Positions 1 through 13,228 of a stretch of 64,000 nucleotides of DNA are shown here, one piece after another. A program made the position numbers and the translations under genes. The stretch is from Helicoverpa zea (Eukaryota; Arthropoda; Insecta; Lepidoptera; Noctuidae), in assembly GCF_022581195.2 (NCBI RefSeq), contig NC_061459.1, forward strand, positions 6,696,001 through 6,760,000. Direction: 5' to 3'. A model generated the notes under the pieces. It saw only the letters and a program-made list of their open reading frames with translations, searched no databases and was not told the DNA's origin. The stretch's first letter is position 1. Each line of letters starts with the position of its first letter.

Positions 1-3000
1 ATCCCTTAGTTAGTAATATCGTCTTATGAATAAAAATACATAAATGTAGTTAGTCATCGTATAGAATACATACCAAATTCGAGGAAATAATAAAACAGCC
101 TATAGAGGATGGATATTTTTCTGGACTATTTTAATGAAACGCTTGTACATGATCCTATTAACATTCCTAGTAAAAGCTTTATTTTTACCCAGATCTATGT
201 ACCTATATTGCTGAATGTTGGTATGAAGTTAATATTACGTAATTTGATGTTGTATTAAGTAGGATATCGTGTACAAGCACCAAAGCCTGACCTACATTAC
301 TTGTGTAGTTTATTCAGAGGTTTACTTATTCTTATTCATATAATTCATTTAAGTATGAGATACCTATACCGTGTACGTGGATAAACTACGATGTTACATT
401 CAACTTAAATGTTATTCTATATTCTCTTTACTCCTCAACTGTTTCTAACTTAATTTTTGTAGCCGACCTTTTTCAACAAGAACAAATAATATGAAAATCC
501 TCTTACATAACATTTATGTTCCTAAAAAGACTGGAAGAAATTGAATTTTAAGAAAAATAGCTACAAATAGAGAGGAATGAAAAAGCTCTTTTTATTTTCT
601 ACACAGTGTAGAACTTGTTAGTTTGTTAAAATATTAGGTATTCTATTTCTTTTGTGTTAACTACATACTTTCACTAAGTAGCTCTTATGATGTTCCAAGG
701 TGTGAAGGATGACCTGTCAAAATTAATCGCTTTCAATGTTCCATATAAAAAATAAACTGAAAAATATATGCGTACTCAATAGGTCTCATTATCAAGAATC
801 TAACACTTAGTTCGGTAGCTTTTTAATTTCGGAATATTATTTTTTTATAGAGTGTTCAAAATCACATTGAATGTAAGGGGTTCATTAATGCAGCTGGCTG
901 CAAGGCTAATTAAAATGGCGCACGTGGCGCGGACGAGACGTCGACGGGCCGACGACGACGCGAGACGCCACCGAGAGCTATTTGCCCTCTCTTATTGCCC
1001 TTTTCAGCCCATAGTCGGCACCTACAATGTTCTGGTACTCAGTTTTGAACTTTGAACCGGCTTTCCTTTTATGCAGCCTGTAATAGAACGCACAAACAAC
1101 TAAGGTGTGTAAGTAGTATGTATGTACCTGGGGTTTATTTATCTTTCTTGTTGCTTAAATTACACACATTGTGACACAGTGGTAACTGATCTACTTTAGA
1201 CACCTGTAGGTATCATGTATGTATCAAATTATGTCAAGTCATGTAACTACTACCTATACCTACCTACTTCAATATCTCTGGAAGTATATTTGATTTGAAA
1301 ATAATTATAACTACTGTTATCTTGTCAAAATAAAATTGATGGCCTATATCAAAGTGTGAATTATATAGACGCTAAGTATGTTTTTCAGTCAGTTTAGGGA
1401 CTATTTATTATAAGACGTATTAATGCTAGACAGCCAGGTCGTGGGAGACTATAAACCTAACCTTAATATTTTCACTCACCGAAACATTGTTCTTCATGGA
1501 TAATACTGAAAGTCGGCTAACAAACTTTTGAGTTAAATTCAAAATTATTCAACAAAGTGCTCATGTAAATGAAATATTAAATTCATTTCTTACGTAAAGG
1601 TGAAAATTTGAAATCCGCCGCGTTTTGAATTAGAACGTAGCTATTATGTTAACTTTACGCTAGGCCATCTAATTGTATTATGGGTTCAAAAGTTGTGACG
1701 TTTTAATTAAAATTACAACTCATTTTGTGTCCTTCCAACGTACGTGTTCTGTGTACGTGACATCCATTGGAACAAACTCATGTGACCTACAATAGGAAAT
1801 TATGTAATTTGTTCATTTTACCAATTACTTACAGATTTACAGTTTCATTTTAATTAAGAAAGGATTTTAATGTGAAGCATTAATTATTATTGGATTAAAC
1901 TTACTTTGTAACTTGTAAAGGATTTAATTAGTTTATTAAACCTAATTAGCTAATTAGAGCAAGTAATTGTATTTGTTAATTTAGTGACTTTATTAACTTT
2001 TAGTCACTGTATTATTAGTTATAACAAATGCTCTAGGCGTACTGTGCAGAGCAAGGTATATGTGAGCAAAATAAATAGACCACTCATGAATAGATAGAGT
2101 TGAATATCATAGTTGACAGTCCACTAAGGCCACCACAAAAGTGGTTTGTAATATCAATCAATTTTCGTCAGTGGCGACGTTAACAGATCCAGCACTTGGT
2201 CCCTCGGGGGGCTAGTTTGGCTCATCCAGAAAAGGAAAGTCACGAATTCATGACGGGACCATTCTAACTCCCAACAAAATAAGTATATTTTGCTGATTCG
2301 AGACGAAATTTGCAAGTCTGCCAAGAATATTCGTACCAAATCGTTTTCCTATAATTGGAGTACATGTGAATTTGTATTCAGTGGCGCATCCACGGCGGAT
2401 GGAATTTCGCCATTTCGTGGGAACCTCGTCCTCCATCATGCGTGCTTATTGAAGTAATTTGTGTAGCCCTGCGTGTATCAGACTGTGTTACTTGAATTTT
2501 ATTGTGGCTATACATATATTTTCTGTACTTACTGAGATATTGGGCAGTCGTTTCCCTAAATGCTGAGCGCTTACAAAAATATTGATAAGGTGAAGCGTAT
2601 TTCGATAAAGGACGAGCAAAGTGGAAACGATTCAGTAATAGTGATCTTTGGGATCTGCTGCACAGAATGTTAGATGAAAGTTTTAATGAGCGTAGTTATG
2701 ATCGCGTTAACTACACTTGCAATTAGTGGCGAATCGTGAGGAAAATGATATCTTTAACGTACGGACTTGAGATGCTTTGTAGAATAAATTCTCAGTGAAT
2801 AAGGAAGTAAACCAATGAAAACAAACCGAAAGCCACGTTTAAAGGAAATGAAAAAATAAATAGAAATATGAATATTATATTTGTTGTATTCCGAGACAGT
2901 CTGTATGGGCTTATAACTAAAGTCGACGATGTCTACGAAAAGCGTAGAGCTGTCGCTACGCACGTAGCAGTTGCTGATTGTAGGCTGCATATTGTACGTG

Positions 3001-3637
3001 TGCGCTTTTGAATGAGCTGAATTAAATTACATACACGCTGTAGTACGTATGTGTGAGTGACGCGTGCTACGCATCCGCTTGGCGGTGTATTGTTCCCGCT
3101 ACGATTCAACACTTCTGTTATTTAGACATACGTCGGAAATGAAAAAGATGTTGCAGACAAGACATAATGTAGGTACTGAAAGTATAGCGGCGCATGATGT
3201 CTGTTTTAGATAAAGTATGAATTGTTACTCGCGAAAATACGCAAAAGAAATGTTGATATTGAAATAAAAGGAAATATTGTCAAGTCATCAAGAAATATAA
3301 ACGTAGGTCTACATCGTTTGCTACAACTAATGAATTCTAAGCAACCTTTAATCCTGGTATCATCACCCTTCTTTCCTCAAGGGAGCACAGCTAGACAGGG
3401 GACTTAGTAATGATCATTAGGGAATGGTATAGTTGTGAGTCAGCGTGATTTGTTCTGTCCCTTTTAATTTTTACAGAAGTAATTTTCTCTATTTCTGGAA
3501 ACGTCTATAGGTAGCTGTCGCAAAAATCATTCTACACTTGACGTTTCTGAGTAGTCAAAACATAAACTATTCACTGAACTAACTACAGCGTACTTAAGCT
3601 TCAAAGAATTCTCGTGTCAATCATGACTTTAGCCTTA
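1..3637. other. AT-rich non-coding DNA upstream of first MITE
   Basis: No convincing gene was seen. The stretch is AT-rich with many stop codons in all frames. One GC-richer block at about 890-1060 contains a TAATTAAAATGG homeodomain-like core followed by CpG-rich sequence. It looks more like a conserved regulatory block than an exon, because the frame through it has no good splice sites. If the first semaphorin exon lies outside the window, this is part of its first intron. Confidence 0.5.
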
Positions 3638-4038
3638 GGGTGCGTCCACATCTGGCGAATGCGCCGCGAATGCGCAGCACGCGAGCCGATCGCGAGCTGT
3701 CCGCGAGCTGTGCGCGTGCAGTCACTGCAATAGTTCGGTGCGCCTCTTTAGCGCAACTCACGCAAGGCTCGTATAGAGCGCGCGAGCGGCGCGTGATCTG
3801 CGCGCAATCAGTTCTCGCCCATACATTTCCGTATATTGGCTCAGTACTATCGAAGATGGCAGACGTCGCGCGCCGCCTGCGCGCCGCTCGCGTGCGGCGC
3901 TTAGGTCGCGCGCGAGCTGCGCGCGGGCGGCGCAGAAGCGGCGCACGAACAAAAATGCACGCGCGCAGCTCGCGGACAGCTCGCGATCGGCTCGCGTGCT
4001 GCGCATTCGCGGCGCATTCGCCAGATGTGGACGCACCC
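3638..4038. mobile_element. MITE with 83-bp terminal inverted repeats, PIF/Harbinger-like
   Basis: The 401-bp element begins GGGTGCGTCCACATCTGG and ends with the reverse complement. The arms at 3638-3720 and 3956-4038 match over 83 bp with one visible mismatch. It is flanked by TTA on both sides (3635-3637 and 4039-4041), a 3-bp target duplication of the TWA type that PIF/Harbinger elements make. It is far more GC- and CpG-rich than its surroundings, which is why long overlapping ORFs appear on both strands. Those ORFs encode arginine/alanine-rich nonsense and are not genes. No transposase is present, so it is non-autonomous. Confidence 0.88.
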
Positions 4039-4677
4039 TTATGCGTTACATACGCTAGGGAACAATACTCAATAATTTTCGAGTATTTACTCAAAAAACA
4101 TTGACTGGGTCCATTGAATATGATTTTCAAAAAATTTACTTGTTGTTGTCAACTCACAATAAACAGGCGGCAACAAAAAAATCACTGAAAAAAAAAATAA
4201 CAATTTGATTCATTCAATTTGTTGTTGTATTATTCACTTTTGTTATTCAGTGTATGTGTTTGTTTGCTCATAAGTGCACAGTGCGCGTGACGCAGGACAC
4301 AGGGGACCGCGAGCTATCGCCATTACGCTTCGCTTACCACGTGTCGCCGCCCGCATCCGTACCTACTGTATTTATTTCTCGGACTCCTACTCGTAGCTGT
4401 AAATTATTTGGGGCCACACTAATATAGAACGGCTCAAGAGTTCAAGGTGTTTGTTTTGAATGCGCTCCTAATGTGAACTACCATTAATTTATTGTTATTT
4501 TAAATATTTTTTTTTTCATTTCATCAGAAGCTACGGTCAAGCAGAAGTCATAATGCGAAGAAGTAGGTATATTTAAACAGTACCAGAAGAGAATTTCACA
4601 GATTTCTGTTGCATTGACAACAAAGTTAATGAAAACTGCAATAAAATAAATAATTAGGCTATGCAACAATCGTGAAG

Positions 4678-4729
4678 TGTGGTACGGGAACCATCGTGCG
4701 TGAGTTCCACTCACACTTTGCCGGTTTTT
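4678..4729 (+). repeat. Short 3'-end copy of a lepidopteran dispersed repeat
   Basis: The sequence '...GGTACGGGAACCATCGTGCG...' continuing to 'CTTTGCCGGTTTTTTTT' matches, with changes, the tail of the larger element that ends near 17135 in this window. It is likely a truncated copy of the same family, or its conserved terminal part. Confidence 0.5.
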
Positions 4730-7700
4730 TTTGGATAGAGAGCAACCGCTACTGTGTCATATAACCGGGTTTTCGTAGGAGTTAGCTGTAGTGGCTCTCT
4801 TGAAAAATTGAAAACGAAATAAAAATGTAACTCCTGAAAATGTCCCGAGTCTCGTTTCAGAAAAGTAAAAAAAAAATACTGTTATAAAATCTAGGCAATG
4901 TAGGTAAGTTACCAAAACCTTTTTTTAGACTTAAGTCTCTTTTAACATTAAATAACTCTTTTAACCTGGTTAAAACATTGAAGGTTTGAACAAAGAATGT
5001 TTTAAATTGCATTTTAACTGGAACAAAAGGTGTTGATGACACTCGCAAAATAAAATGACACAGTATTACGTTACTACAGTTTTACGTATTTCAAGTGGTA
5101 TTCTTTAATGCGAGTGCAATGTTATTGCAACGATGGCTTTATATCGCACATCTGTAATATTATCTACCGTAAAAAATATTTTTCTTTGTAGTGTAAATTT
5201 GAATTCAAAACAACAATATTCCCATCAAATATTATTAATAACTAACAATACAAACTGTTGAAAATATGTGTGTCATGCATGCTAATACATTGCCTCAGCG
5301 ACAAATTAATTACCAAAACAAATCAGTCATCGATAAATTAAATAAATTGACTTTAATATGAATGTGTATATTAATTACGCCAATCAACGACATTAACGAG
5401 GCAATAACACTCATACTACGTCCTCATTATCTTTACCGGATTAATTTGATGCTTTCCCTCTCGAATTGACGAAAATTGCTTTGTGCAAAATTCAGACGGC
5501 ACTCGGCGACGCGGCCTGACAGGAGCCCAAAGCTCATTTCACGGCGGTCGCACTCATATTTTACACTATCCAAAAGAGGCATTCTAAATAGCGAGAAAAA
5601 TCTTGTTTGCTTTCGTGTATAAACATTCTTTGTTGCTCCGTTCTGGAGTAAAATTTTGTTCGAAAAGGGTCAGATAGGTGAACGTACGAAGCTTTTAGCA
5701 GTATCAGATGGTGAACTAGTTCGGTTATAATGTATGCTCGGCGGTAAGCACGTTAGAATATGCGGCAGAAGCTGCAAAGAATTACTTCGTGCTGCAACAC
5801 GAGCTCGGAGGCGTAAACTGGTGGTTACATGCATAATACTGGATTTGAATTAATACAGACCACAGAGCGTAAGTGTTATATGAGATTGAATTAATCAAGT
5901 AATTTATTTAGTAACATAACGTAATCGCTTCTGATCCCCGAGGATTAGGCAAGTGCTCTGTCTCACATAACGCTGGTTTCGATATTTAATCTCCATATGA
6001 TAAGGGGTAACTGGATTGCTAATTTGCTATTCACCGCGTAAATTCTTAATCCCAGTGAAATACTCCTGTTATTAATTTAATACCTTTTTTTGCTTTTTTT
6101 AATCTTTGTATACCCACATGAAAAAATAAAATATTTATTTAAGTTAAATGCGTCTTAAAAGTTTTCTCCAAGCATTCTAATCGGATTAGAGCTTGGTACC
6201 TAGCTATATGTAGGTACAGTATCTTTCACAATAAAGTCATAGTGTCAAAGAGCTTGTATGGATGGCTTCGATATAACGACAGACTTAAAGTCTTGGAAGT
6301 CTTGCATCACAACGGCACGCTGTATATGAGTGCACTAAACCGCCTTATCTCCCCTTCTTGTTTAGATAGACGCCGGCTCCTTCCGTAGAATGCATCTTTA
6401 AGAAGTTATAGATAAGATTTTATGGAAATAAATTATTTCGATCGGCTCAAATGGCGAGGGTGGTGTGTTGTACATTGCCGTTAATAGAATAAATTCAAGG
6501 GCCTTTTCATTGCATATGTACAAATAGGGGCGAGTATATGTAACAATAACAAAAGTACGAGTATCTGGGGCGCGAGGTGCGTTGCCAAGCGCAAGGATAG
6601 CGGAGGTCATGACACAGCGTAGTTGAATCTGCTGTCACCTTAGTGGTGCGGGTCCACTCCGCACTCACTGACCTACATCCGCTTTGGCACCGTTCACAAT
6701 CGCCGCTTCAACTTAATTGTCCCGACACTTTGGCCTTCCTAACGACTGTGCCGCAATCGGCCGATTTAAGGGGCGTTCTGAACATTGCGACTGCATCCCA
6801 CTCGGGCCGGCGACATCCATCCGACACCGAGTCAAAGGCCGCATTGGAGATGACGTTATGCAAATCATACCTTTGTAGCAATTCAATGTTTGTTAGCGAA
6901 ACACTTGTTCCTTTCACAATAATAAAATAACACTGCAGCTCCATGTTTGTCTACGTAATGCAAGGACTTGTCGAATAAAGTAAAAATACGACACATTGTG
7001 TGAGTGCCACGTTACGGGAATATACAATGAAAAGAGGGAGGATTACAATTTGCCTTTGTGATGGCGTCGTCGAATTACATTAATCTGGCGTACTTGTGCC
7101 GAGGCGGCGCCGCAACCAACTTGATTAAAAATTCTATTAGTTGAAAGGCAGACATCTTCTTAATAGATAAAGTGCACGCCGCTAGTTGTGGTGACTTGCG
7201 GTTACGATCCTTGTTATGGTAGACCCGACATACTTGTCTTAACCTTAATTAGATTTTTCTATGCCATTATCAATCCAGCTAGTTAGTCAGGCCATTAAGT
7301 AAACATATGTGGTGGGAACGGGAAGAAACTGTGTATTATCTGTCATTTCTTGAACTCTTAAAGAACTAAAATTGTAAGAAAGAGAAAACAATATTTATAT
7401 AGTTGTGGTTTTCGCCCATGAGGGCAATTGTCAATTCACGAAGTGCGACCCCAATATTAATTACGGATTGGATCTTAAGGGGTAGTATACTCATATCAAA
7501 TTATAACATTTTATTTACAAAATACAAACAGACTAAAGAAATTTATATCTTCGGAAGATAGTCATCCAGTTTATTTTTTAAGCTTTCTAAGCACTTCTTC
7601 AGTTGCTATTTTCTTTCCTGATTGAAAACATTGTACATGTCCAAATACAAAAATAATTTCATACGTTTCGTTGAACATTTAAGAGTTGGATTCTCTTATC

Positions 7701-8748
7701 TGGAAAATCAACTAGAATGTCTCATGTGCAACAAAGCAGTGCTATTTGGTAATAGAAATAGAATCTTTTTAAGTAGATATAACTGTAAATGCCGAAAAAT
7801 CAAGACATTATTCCAGTGTAAAATTACAAACTTTTGTAAACAAATTAAACGAAGAAGCATCGTCACCTTGCCGAGTAATTGTAACAGTAAAATCCGTGTA
7901 AAAACAACACAGTACTGGGCGCTTCTCCCTGCCTTAATGAGCGCCCGGGGCGTCCGGTCACCACTCCAGTCGCCATATATCTGTACTATTTTTTACTTCT
8001 CTCCCCTTTTATGTAAAATACTCAATTGAAGAATCGAATGCGAGGTAATGTTTCCTGGTTACATCGTTCTTGTTGAAATTCATTTAGAGTACTTTGGTTT
8101 GAAGATTTTTTACTTTGTGTTTGCTTTTGTTAGTTACTGTTTAGAAGAGAAAGAAATAGCTAAATATCTTTCAGAGAATTCTTTTTCAGTATTGTTATTG
8201 TATGAGTAGAGTCACGTGTACAATAAACGGAATCTTTTCCACATTTGCGCACAATTTATTTTTTAACTGGAGCTACTTTTAAACCATATGTCCCATCAAT
8301 GTACCCTTAGGATTTAACCCGTCTCCAAATGTAACTGAGATTTAGACCGTGGCTATAAATGTGCCAATTTTCATACAAATCCTTTGAGGATTGCGGCCTC
8401 CAGTTTCAGAGAAACACCTTCAAAGTTGTTTGTATTTAAGGCATAACTGTACGAGATAAACATTGCCAGAAGTCGTTAAATGCAGGAAATGTTTAGGAGC
8501 ACCTAAAGCTAGAAACATTTCAGCAAAATTTAAGTTCAAATTGTAAAGAGAAAATAAATCACAGTTGTTTAGCAAAACACGTCAGTGCGGTTTCTCTACA
8601 GTATTTTCTTTTAGATATCAATGTGGAGTACAGAGCCAAACGCAGCACACAGCGTCGACTCGGACAGGGCAGATTTACGAAGACTGCCGTTATCTTGAAC
8701 CGCATCTCCGACCGGACTAACGCGCAACTCAAACACGCAAAAAGAATG

Positions 8749-8866
8749 CTACATATCCCTAACCATTGAAATCACGACCAGAAAAATAAGAAGCAGAGCG
8801 AGAACTGCGCTAGTTCCCGCCACAAACAACCTACCTGCGTCCGTGGCATTACCTTCGAGTTTAATA
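8749..8866 (-). CDS. Candidate terminal exon with a transmembrane-like segment (unrecognised)
   Basis: On the minus strand, an open frame follows a possible acceptor (TTGTTTAAAG, exon from 8866) and ends at TAG (8749-8751). It reads IKLEGNATDAG, then a roughly 20-residue hydrophobic run (AVLALLLIFLVVISM) closing in VRDM-stop. The layout would fit a type I or tail-anchored membrane protein C-terminus, with an N-glycosylation sequon (NAT) just outside the membrane. The acceptor tract is weak, no partner exon was found, and the plus strand also has an open frame with a good acceptor (TATTTTCTTTTAG) here. The block may simply be conserved non-coding DNA. Confidence 0.2.
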
Positions 8867-11800
8867 CTTTAAACAATGATAGGGGACAACTCAGCAGACG
8901 CTTAGTAAAACGTTTACTAGAGAATTGTTCTTTTTAAGTACACAGACAACTCTCTCTGCAAGTCGCCGACATTCGTGTGAGCTCTTTGTAAATACGCAGA
9001 CTTTATTTGAACTGCTGGTGTCTGATTTACTTTCTGGTTTCGTGTACTGGTACGTTAACCGGGAGTTATGAGACTGTTTTATTACCTATGTAAATTTTTG
9101 CTGCGTATGTTCGAATATACAAGTAGGTAAACAGGCACCATTACTTTTTAAGAGAATCATTTTTTAAATCCTAATAATATGAACCTTTTCTGATGTTTAT
9201 GAGTGTAACAACATTGTAACTCTTAGAATGGACTTTTCAGATATTTGCTACATTTTTCTACATTAAATTGAAGCTCCGAGCGTTATCTAGTATCGTAAAT
9301 TGTATCAAACATGCTTACAAGGCGCCAGTTTTCTCAATAGAGTATCTTTTTACGCTTTGATGCTTCTAGAACTTGGGATAAAAATGTTTCAAAACTTAGC
9401 GTTCCAATATTACCGGCAACAAAATTTTAAAAACAAACCAGTATTACTGACACTTAAAATATAGCCGAACAACGCAACGAGTAGTGAAGCTGCGGGAAAA
9501 AGCTATTTAGTTTAATGCCAGCACGCATGCATAATGCGCTTAAAGCGCTAATTCTCCCATTTTCGAATACATGCAAGGATATTAATACACTGACGTAAAT
9601 GTAGGGCCGTTGCACACAGTTACAATTGCGTTGGAATAAAAAGGAGACATCCGTACCGCAGCTGCTGTGGTCTGCACAACATATTTCTGTTCGCATATTT
9701 TCCTTTTCTTATTTTAATTTGTTTTTGTTGCTTGTGTTAAGAAGTCGTTTACAACTTGTTTACAACTTAATAAGAACAATTTCAGTGTGATAAATTGTTT
9801 TAGTGTTAACTCGTATTTCATTTGGTGAATTCTGCACACAATATCTGGACCATAATTACGTTTTTTTTTGTACTAATTTCTACTGGTCTATGTACCAATC
9901 TAATAATGGAAAGGGTTTTATTCGTAGTAGTCTACACATCCGTAGTCATTACCATTTCGGAGTGGTCCTAAGAATAGATCACTTTATTGCTTGCTGTGTG
10001 GGTGTTGAGTAAGGTTAGGCTTTCAGGGTATCAGGTGTTTGGGTGAAAAGGATTCATTTGAAAATGTTCATTTAAGAGCTTTTTTTTGAACTCAGATGAG
10101 AGTCAGAGATTACCTATGATGCCGCGTCAAGAAGGCAAAACACAACACCAAAGTTCTATCAACAATTGAAACAACATTTCGACGTAAAAACAAATAGCAC
10201 AATTTTCCGAACGAACACGAGTTAACCCTCGCAGGCACGTTTCAACAAACAGTCGTCCGTTTACTTGTTGCGGTATTTAACCCTCCAATGCGATGGTATC
10301 AGCATAATGCGGTCGTCATTGCTGCCGTCGCGCGATACCTCTCCTCGTTATTATAGATTTACATTTTAACCGCACTTACCCGTATTGCCTATTTGATGTA
10401 AATTAATTCATTTAACTTTATTATTACGTCACTTTGTGTGCACTACGTTTGGAGGCAGTGATAGCGTTTGATGTTTTTACTAAAGCCTGCTGGATAATTC
10501 GGATATTGGCATACTTATCCAGAAAATATTTTAACGATTTTGTTAACAAAACAGCGATTATAATTTGACGACAATATAATACGACCAAAGTTGTAAATAA
10601 AAATCTTTGATACCATTTCGTTTCAGCATCAAGTCTTTCTTATTTATAAGGAAATTGCTTTTTGTCTCAGAAAAAAATACTTTCGCGGCTTAAATCCGTA
10701 CTTCCAACAACGTTGAAATAAGTTTGTTTAGCTTGTTGGTATTAAGCTCAGCTCCGATTAAAAATTAATTATAAGAAGATCATGTTCACACGGCTATGGC
10801 AGGGTACCTAGTTACCTACACGGTTCATTAGATCTACAAACAATGAGTTCATTAGTGTTGTAATTGGCGCGTTGTCCGGTGTCAACTTATCACGTGATTC
10901 ACTGACCAAATCATCACGGTAATAATTAGCCTTCATTTGTTCACCATGCAATTTGTTATCGACAGCTTACCTAAGGCCGGCTACATACCCTCCTACATCA
11001 ACGCGTAGGATGACTCATTGAAGGAGAATTGAATCAAGTTTGCAGAGGAAACAGCCGTCCGCATTTACTTAACTTTGATTTGATGACCCTCGGCTCTGCA
11101 AATTGAGTGTGTAATTAGGATCTGTGATTCTTTCATACATTTTCCTCCCGTTTTCTATAAATGTGAGTTAGCGTTGACTTTGATTAATCTGGTACTTAGT
11201 TCTTGTCATTGCGAGTTAACTGCGTGCATACAGAAGTGGTTTAGTTTGCAGTTTACCTTAGTAACATGGAATCTGATCTTATAGTTGTGGTTGCGAATGT
11301 GAATGTGTGTGTGAATCAAATGTACTAAAACAGATTATGTTACGGTGTATTGGCTATCATGCTCAGTAACTTAGCTTGATGCCAGTACTCTGAAACAGTG
11401 TAATTTCCACATAGGTGTCCTTTGATGCTATGCGTGGAATGTTCATATCGTATAATTGATAAACGAAGAAATTGCAACAGAATTAGATTCTGAAGAAAAA
11501 CATTTCAATAAAGATAAAAAATACCAATCAATATTACCAAAAAAAAAAAACTTTGGGAAAAAGTAAACTACCGATACGTAGGCATGTAAAGGTTTGGATG
11601 GATACCCTGGTTTTTTGCGAAGCTATTATGCATATTAACAGACGTAGAGTATTCTGCCTATACATATATGTAGCTTAAAGTTTAATTATATTTAAGTAGA
11701 GGTCGTTGTAAACGTGACGATGCGGGCTTGCGCGTCACGTGAGGTAGCGTGCGCGCCGCCGACCACCTGCCAATAATCACAATGTTCTTATGCCGCACTT

Positions 11801-13140
11801 ATAATTACTTTACCTTCTAAAATTGCATACAAACATTGTATTGTTAGTTCTTATCTAACTTTAAGAACTGTACCTATTTTTAACGGAGTGGAAAGCTCTA
11901 TTTTAAGGTGGCGCGCGACGTCCCAAAGGATTTCACCTTATAACTGCGACGCAGTGTCCGTCTGTCTCTTGACTGTGACTTTTGGGTACTTGAAATTTTA
12001 TATAGTTCTTATTGTTTTCCGTGGCTCTAAATGGTTTCTGGAAGTATTTTTGAGATAAATTAATTGAAAGAGTGACATTATCATTTTAAATATAAAGGTA
12101 AATTAAATAATTCATCGATTTTTATTAGCAGTTCGGCAGCTTTGAAAGAGCCATTCACACATATTATTTATTAATTTAGTTCGATGGATGATTTCATTAA
12201 GATGTTCTCAGGAAAGGTCATAAATATTTGATTATTTATTTTATTGTCACTAAAATTAATCACCCATCCAACGCAAAACTTCCTGTCGTATTGTGTTTAT
12301 GATGAACCAACAGTCGATATGGTTTCAGTTTTATTCTTCGCGGCACACTAACGTTGACTTTTATGCATTCGTAAATACCACTACTGATTTTGTGTGTGTT
12401 TTTAATTATCTTATAAATCAACAGCGGCTTCACAAAAATTATTACATAATCTCTCGATAGCATACATTTTATATTATCATACTTTTTATTTATAGCATAG
12501 TTTCCTGCGTAATATACTGTTATTGTATGTCGATAACCAATTCTTATGCAAATGATGGAATGCTTAAAAACCCATTGCATAAACTGGCAATGAATTGACT
12601 TTGAAAGTTTTATGGATATTGTTCTTCTCAAATAATGATTTACACATACAATGAGTCTTTTGGGAGGTAATGTTTACTTTCTTGTTAATTAAGTACTTAC
12701 ATTCCAAACGCCTTTACTTTTTAGAGATCCATAATCTTTACCTTTGAATGCCTGATATCATAACTAAAAAATGGATGCCTAAATGCAGACTACATATCCT
12801 TAATATAATTAAAAGGTTTAGAAGTGAAAATATTTAATTTATTATAGATTATAATTTTGTAATTTCGATACATCGCGATTTTGTTTTTTGACAACATTCC
12901 AGGCATGTTTGAAAAAAAAAAATGATTAATCCGTGATCCGTATAAATTAGCTTGAATAACATTCAAACATCGAAGTCACTTAAATTTTACATTACACTTA
13001 ACTGCTACTTTACTCAAATAAAGACTACAGAATTCAGTCCACTCTAGAAACGGGAACTCTCCAGGGTAATTCTAATGTTACACAAGAAGCTTATCATAAA
13101 AAAGACTGCAGTGTACTAAATATGCGTTTCTTTGTTTCAG

Positions 13141-13228
13141 ATCATATAAGAGAATTCTCATGCGGCAGTCTCTTCTACCGTACTTTGTATTTGAATGAGG
13201 AGAGAAACACACTTTACGTTGGTGCTAT
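13141..13228 (+). CDS. Sema2a: Sema2a-like exon a (first visible)
   Basis: Encodes DHIREFSCGSLFYRTLYL and on to YVGAM, the start of the sema domain with its conserved first cysteine. The acceptor is TTTCTTTGTTTCAG; the donor is GCTAT|GTAAGT. The exon begins with the last two bases of an Asp codon and ends with the first two of a Met codon, so an upstream exon must supply one base. That upstream exon (signal peptide) was not located. Confidence 0.92.

Larger units (their letters stand above)
4039..13140. other. Long non-coding stretch before first visible semaphorin exon
   Basis: Most of this is probably intron or upstream sequence of the semaphorin gene, whose first visible exon starts in mid-codon. 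It is AT-rich. GC-balanced islands occur at about 5480-5560, 6620-6870 (with an octamer-like ATGCAAAT preceded by TGACGT), 7060-7150, 8600-8866, 10200-10350 and 11700-11800. They could be conserved enhancers. No signal-peptide exon ending in the required phase (one base of a split Asp codon) was found. Confidence 0.4.

Noticed and set aside
3621..4130. 169- and 154-codon ORFs on opposite strands
   Set aside because: Both lie almost entirely in the inverted-repeat MITE; arginine/alanine-rich readings result from its CpG-rich palindrome.
6643..6944. 95- and 78-codon ORFs on opposite strands
   Set aside because: Open on both strands in a GC-balanced block with an octamer-like site; no splice partners, more likely regulatory.
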